Below, in pieces: positions 61,029 through 64,000 of a stretch of 64,000 nucleotides of DNA. The notes beneath the pieces were generated by a model that did no database searches, was not told where the DNA came from, and saw nothing but the letters and a program-made list of their open reading frames with translations. Every line of letters begins with the position of its first letter. The first letter of the stretch is position 1. Origin of the DNA: Cichorium intybus (lineage: Eukaryota; Streptophyta; Magnoliopsida; Asterales; Asteraceae); NCBI GenBank assembly GCA_023525715.1, contig CM042012.1:116109298-116173297 (forward strand), in the 5' to 3' direction. The translations under genes were made by a program, and so were the position numbers.

Positions 61029-62147
61029 TGACAACGCCTAGTGATATTACATATTTTAGTCGTTGTTGAGCCCTATTCTTAGTGAAATTATATCATATAT
61101 CTCGTGGTATTCTCACTTTTCGTGCCAGTAATTGTTTGGAAAAAAATAAAGAAAACAGGGACCAAAAGCGTGCAAATTGGACGAAGTTTGAAGAAGAAGG
61201 CAAAATCAGGAAAATACGTACGCGCGCCGCAGAAATCAAGAAGGCGCGACGCGGATCTAAGGCGGTGGAACAAATTCAAATGCCGAGAAAACAGGAAAAG
61301 ATTAGTACGCGCGTTGCGGAAACCTTAAATGCGTGGCGCGGCTGCGGGAAATTTGCAACTATAAATAGAGGCTTTTCCAGCCGAAAACCCTAGCAAAGAC
61401 CCGGTGAAAAATCGACCTGAAGGCTCTTTGACTCCGTGATTAAGCTTCTGCAACTTCACATTTGGTATTTTATGTTCTAGAATTTAATTTCTTTTTAGTA
61501 TTAGTTAGCATTAGTGGCTAGGGTCTTTGGAAGTGACAACCACTACCTTGAGCATTTTAGTTTACTGCTTTTCAGTGTTGGTTACTGTATTGGATCATTG
61601 GAATTTGTTTTTGGTTTATGAAAATCATTTTGTTACAAGTAATATTGATTTTTTCAGTGTTTGATGCTTGTTATTGGATTGTGCTTGTTTGTTTGTGTTG
61701 GATGTTTGTTTTGACCTTGATTGGACTGATTTCCTTCGCTGATTTCAGTAGCCAACTAGGTTAGCTTTTGTGGTTTGAACTTTAGCCAGTGACTGTTCCT
61801 TTGGACCTTAGTTATTGGTTTAGTTTATGCCTTGGTGTTTGATTGTTTGGATGCCTTTGTTTGCTTCTGAATTAGAGATGTACTTCTGATTTCAGAAAGT
61901 AACTAGGTTTGGTTTGAAGCTTAGCTTAGTCTATGCTTGTTTTGAGATTGTTCAGTTTAGGTTTTCTGGGTTTAGTAGTCAAAATCATAGAAACTAGGTC
62001 CTCTGACTATAGCGTGACACTATAGTTGGTAATCTATCACCTGACTTGACCACGTAACTCCTGCGGATCGACCCTGACTACCACTGTGCTAATGTGTGTG
62101 TTAGGTTATTTTCTTATTTTTGACCGCACGACGACCAAGGTGTGTCA
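61029..62147 (+). repeat. Athila-like 5' LTR (1,119 bp)
   Basis: TGACAACGCCTAG...AAGGTGTGTCA. TATA box CTATAAATAG at 61359-61368, preceded by two CGCG-rich boxes (about 61218-61258 and 61305-61346). Length is within 1 bp of the LTR at 51843. Confidence 0.88.
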
Positions 62148-62152
62148 AATTT

Positions 62153-62170
62153 TGGCGTCGTTGCCGGGGA
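62153..62170 (+). other. Primer binding site (tRNA-Asp type)
   Basis: TGGCGTCGTTGCCGGGGA, one base off TGGCGCCGTTGCCGGGGA, the complement of plant tRNA-Asp 3' end. It starts 5 bp after the LTR, as in Athila-type elements. Confidence 0.85.
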
Positions 62171-62292
62171 GTTGTGAGCTTAGATTAGGTGATTAGTAGG
62201 AGCTTTAGTTTCTTGATTTTCTTGAATTTTCATTTGGTTAGTCTCCTTGATTTTTTTTGGTTTTTGACTTTGCGAGCGTGTTGCACTAGTGC

Positions 62293-64000
62293 ATGCGTAC
62301 CCGCAGGGGTGAGCAAGTATCCCCTTTGTAATTTGATCCTGAGATTGAGCGAACTGCGCGCAAAATCCGTGCCCGTAGGCGTTCCAATATCATGAGTTTT
62401 ATTAATATTAGCAGTAGTCCAGAGCATGTTGTCGAGTAACCTTCGGGTGAGGCAACGGGGATGTCTTTTATTCCCCCAGTTTCGGAGTTTCAATTCGGGA
62501 GCACGAGTGCTTCTGGTGGTGCAGTTTCAGCCCCTGTAACCATACCATCATGCACTCCGCCATCGATTCCACCATTTCCACCAGTATCACAACCACAATC
62601 CACAAACCCATTCACCTCTGCCATGTCTTGGGGAGCGCCGACCCGTGATGGCACCCCAATTTCTAGACAGCAGACACATACTTCACAACCATTTTCACAA
62701 CCACAACCAGTATTTTTCAAACCTCAACCTACACAACCGCAACAATACCAGCAACCTCCTCATCAACAGTACCAATATCCAGAGACCGAGGAAAGATACG
62801 ATGAGGAAGATGAAGGATGGGTTCCACCAGCACCACAACAACCGTGGAACCGAGGTCGGGGACCTCCCAGAAGAACACAGCAGCATCAACAACCACCAGG
62901 TCATCAGGGGTACAACGATCAACACTTCTACAGTAATCCTGCTCAACCTTTACATTTCGCACAACCGAGAAGGCAATCGGTTGTATCACATTTCCAGCCA
63001 TGGGAATATGATGACTCCTCGCCAATTTATATTCCTGACAATATTGAATCTCAAGTAGAAATAAGGCCTCAATTGTTAGGGATATTACCAGAGTTTAGGG
63101 GGTACAAACAGGATGACTCATACAATCACTTATATGAATTTATAGCGATTGCCAATGCTAATACCCCTAGAAATACTAATAGGAACATCTTTAGGCATAG
63201 GTTATTCCCATTCACTCTTAAAGACAAAGCCAAATACTGGTTTACGTCTTTACCATCAAACAACATCACCACGTGGGACTAACTCAAGGCCAAGTTCCTA
63301 CAAGAATTCTATCTGGCAAGCAAGACGATGGAGATCAGGAGGGTTATTCAGGACTTCCAGCAAAAACCAGGAGAAGCTTTCCACGAAGCATTTGATCGGT
63401 TGAAGGAGTTATTGCGATCCTGCCCGCATCACGAGGTTCCCAAATGGCAGTTAGTAAAATTGTTCTTTGAAGGAGTCAGCGAAACACATCAAGCAATGAT
63501 AAATGCCTCATCAAGTGGGCATTTATGTGGCAAGACCCAGAAGAGGCTTGGCAGTTCTTGGAACAATTAAGCAATGGTTCCAAAGCGAATTTTTCTACGA
63601 GAAAGACTGTAGGCACAGCAGCAGCAGTGGGAGCTGATGCTGATTGGAAGAAGGAGGTAAAAAAGGAAATAAGCGAATTAAATAAGAAGTTTGACAGACT
63701 TATGTCGACGCTGTATAATGGACCTCAAGGTCAACCACAAGTAGGTCAAGGAGGACCGAAAACTCAGGAGGCAAACCAAGTTTATGGCTAGGGTCAAGGT
63801 CAGTACAACAATAGACGACCCTACAAACCGTATAATCAAGGGCAGTAGCAGAACTTCAACAACCAGAGGCAAAATAATTACCAAGGTCAATCGTCTAATC
63901 AACCAAGGTCATACCAGCCTGCAAGCAATAATGGAAATGCGAGTGGGAGTGGTAGCAACAACAGTAATAGGGGGCTCAACACTGCTGTCAACAATGCCCC
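62293..64000 (+). pseudogene. Athila-like gag, degraded
   Basis: Gag start at ATG 62293 (MRTRRGEQ..., then FDPEIERTARK), chosen because this N-terminus is usual for Athila-type Gag. TAA codons at 62329, 62437 and 63280 and a frameshift near 63530 break it. A Pro/Gln-rich region (62690-62900) precedes the retrotransposon Gag domain: FRGYKQDDSYNHLYEF, KAKYWFTSLP, FLQEFYLASKT, EAFHEAFDRLKELLRSCPHH, KLFFEGVS. A coiled-coil segment (KKEVKKEISELNKKFDRL) follows at 63650, then Gln/Asn-rich sequence and a TAG at 63789. The stops fit C-to-T change of Gln codons. Confidence 0.85.

Larger units (their letters stand above)
61029..64000 (+). mobile_element. Athila-like Gypsy retrotransposon (5' part; runs off window)
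   Basis: Plus-strand element with LTR, tRNA-Asp-type PBS and a degraded gag. It is inserted into the 5' LTR of Element 1, and the remaining parts lie beyond 64000. It is the only internal-sequence copy of the family whose LTRs also occur alone at 41129 and 51843. Confidence 0.85.

Overview
The window is plant nuclear DNA made almost entirely of nested transposable elements. I see no complete host gene in its native setting. A eudicot, plausibly Asteraceae, is suggested by Sirevirus-type Copia elements, Tekay-type chromoviruses, Athila-type Gypsy LTRs, a CACTA transposon and Helitrons with canonical plant termini. The family assignment is an inference; the plant assignment is firm.

Layout. 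(1) 1-6919: three head-to-tail, nearly identical Helitrons of 2,692 bp (the first is cut by the window edge), each separated by a (TA)n tract. (2) 6920-11735: a 1,110-bp LTR, duplicated polypurine-tract blocks and a second LTR with a tRNA-Met primer site, all on the minus strand, then AT-rich flank with no gene. (3) 11736 to beyond 61028: one old Sirevirus-like Copia element (called Element 1, minus strand), split by successive insertions. Its pieces read in order gag (60829), protease-integrase-RT-RNase H, an antisense Agenet-domain gene, a large accessory ORF and the 3' LTR at 11736. The target-site duplications (TSDs) that join the pieces are visible.

Insertions in Element 1: 13577-22750, a chromovirus (TSD GAGAT) whose gag-pol is replaced by an intron-containing RWP-RK (RKD-like) gene; 27319-39952, a second, young relative called Element 2 (TSD ATTTT, two 319-bp LTRs differing at 3 sites); 41129-42078, a solo Gypsy LTR (TSD TTACG); 46089-59559, a solo Copia LTR (TSD GAGTA) that holds a CACTA transposon at 46157-58981 (TSD ATC); and 61029 onward, an Athila-like element inserted 8 bp into the 5' LTR. 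The CACTA holds a 1,546-bp solo LTR (TSD GTAAT), another Athila-like solo LTR and a roughly 50-copy, 30-bp satellite. The nesting is therefore four levels deep.

The best candidate for something undescribed is the accessory region shared by Elements 1 and 2. Between pol and the 3' LTR lie two divergent genes with their own TATA boxes: a sense ORF of 1,081 codons (intact in Element 2; coiled coil, basic NLS-like stretch, no evident membrane segment) and, on the opposite strand, a compact double Agenet-domain (Tudor-like chromatin-reader) gene. Other candidates are the RWP-RK gene captured in a chromovirus, the tandem Helitrons, and a satellite carrying a W-box core in nearly every unit. Most reading frames are broken, and many stops look like C-to-T changes expected from long cytosine methylation.
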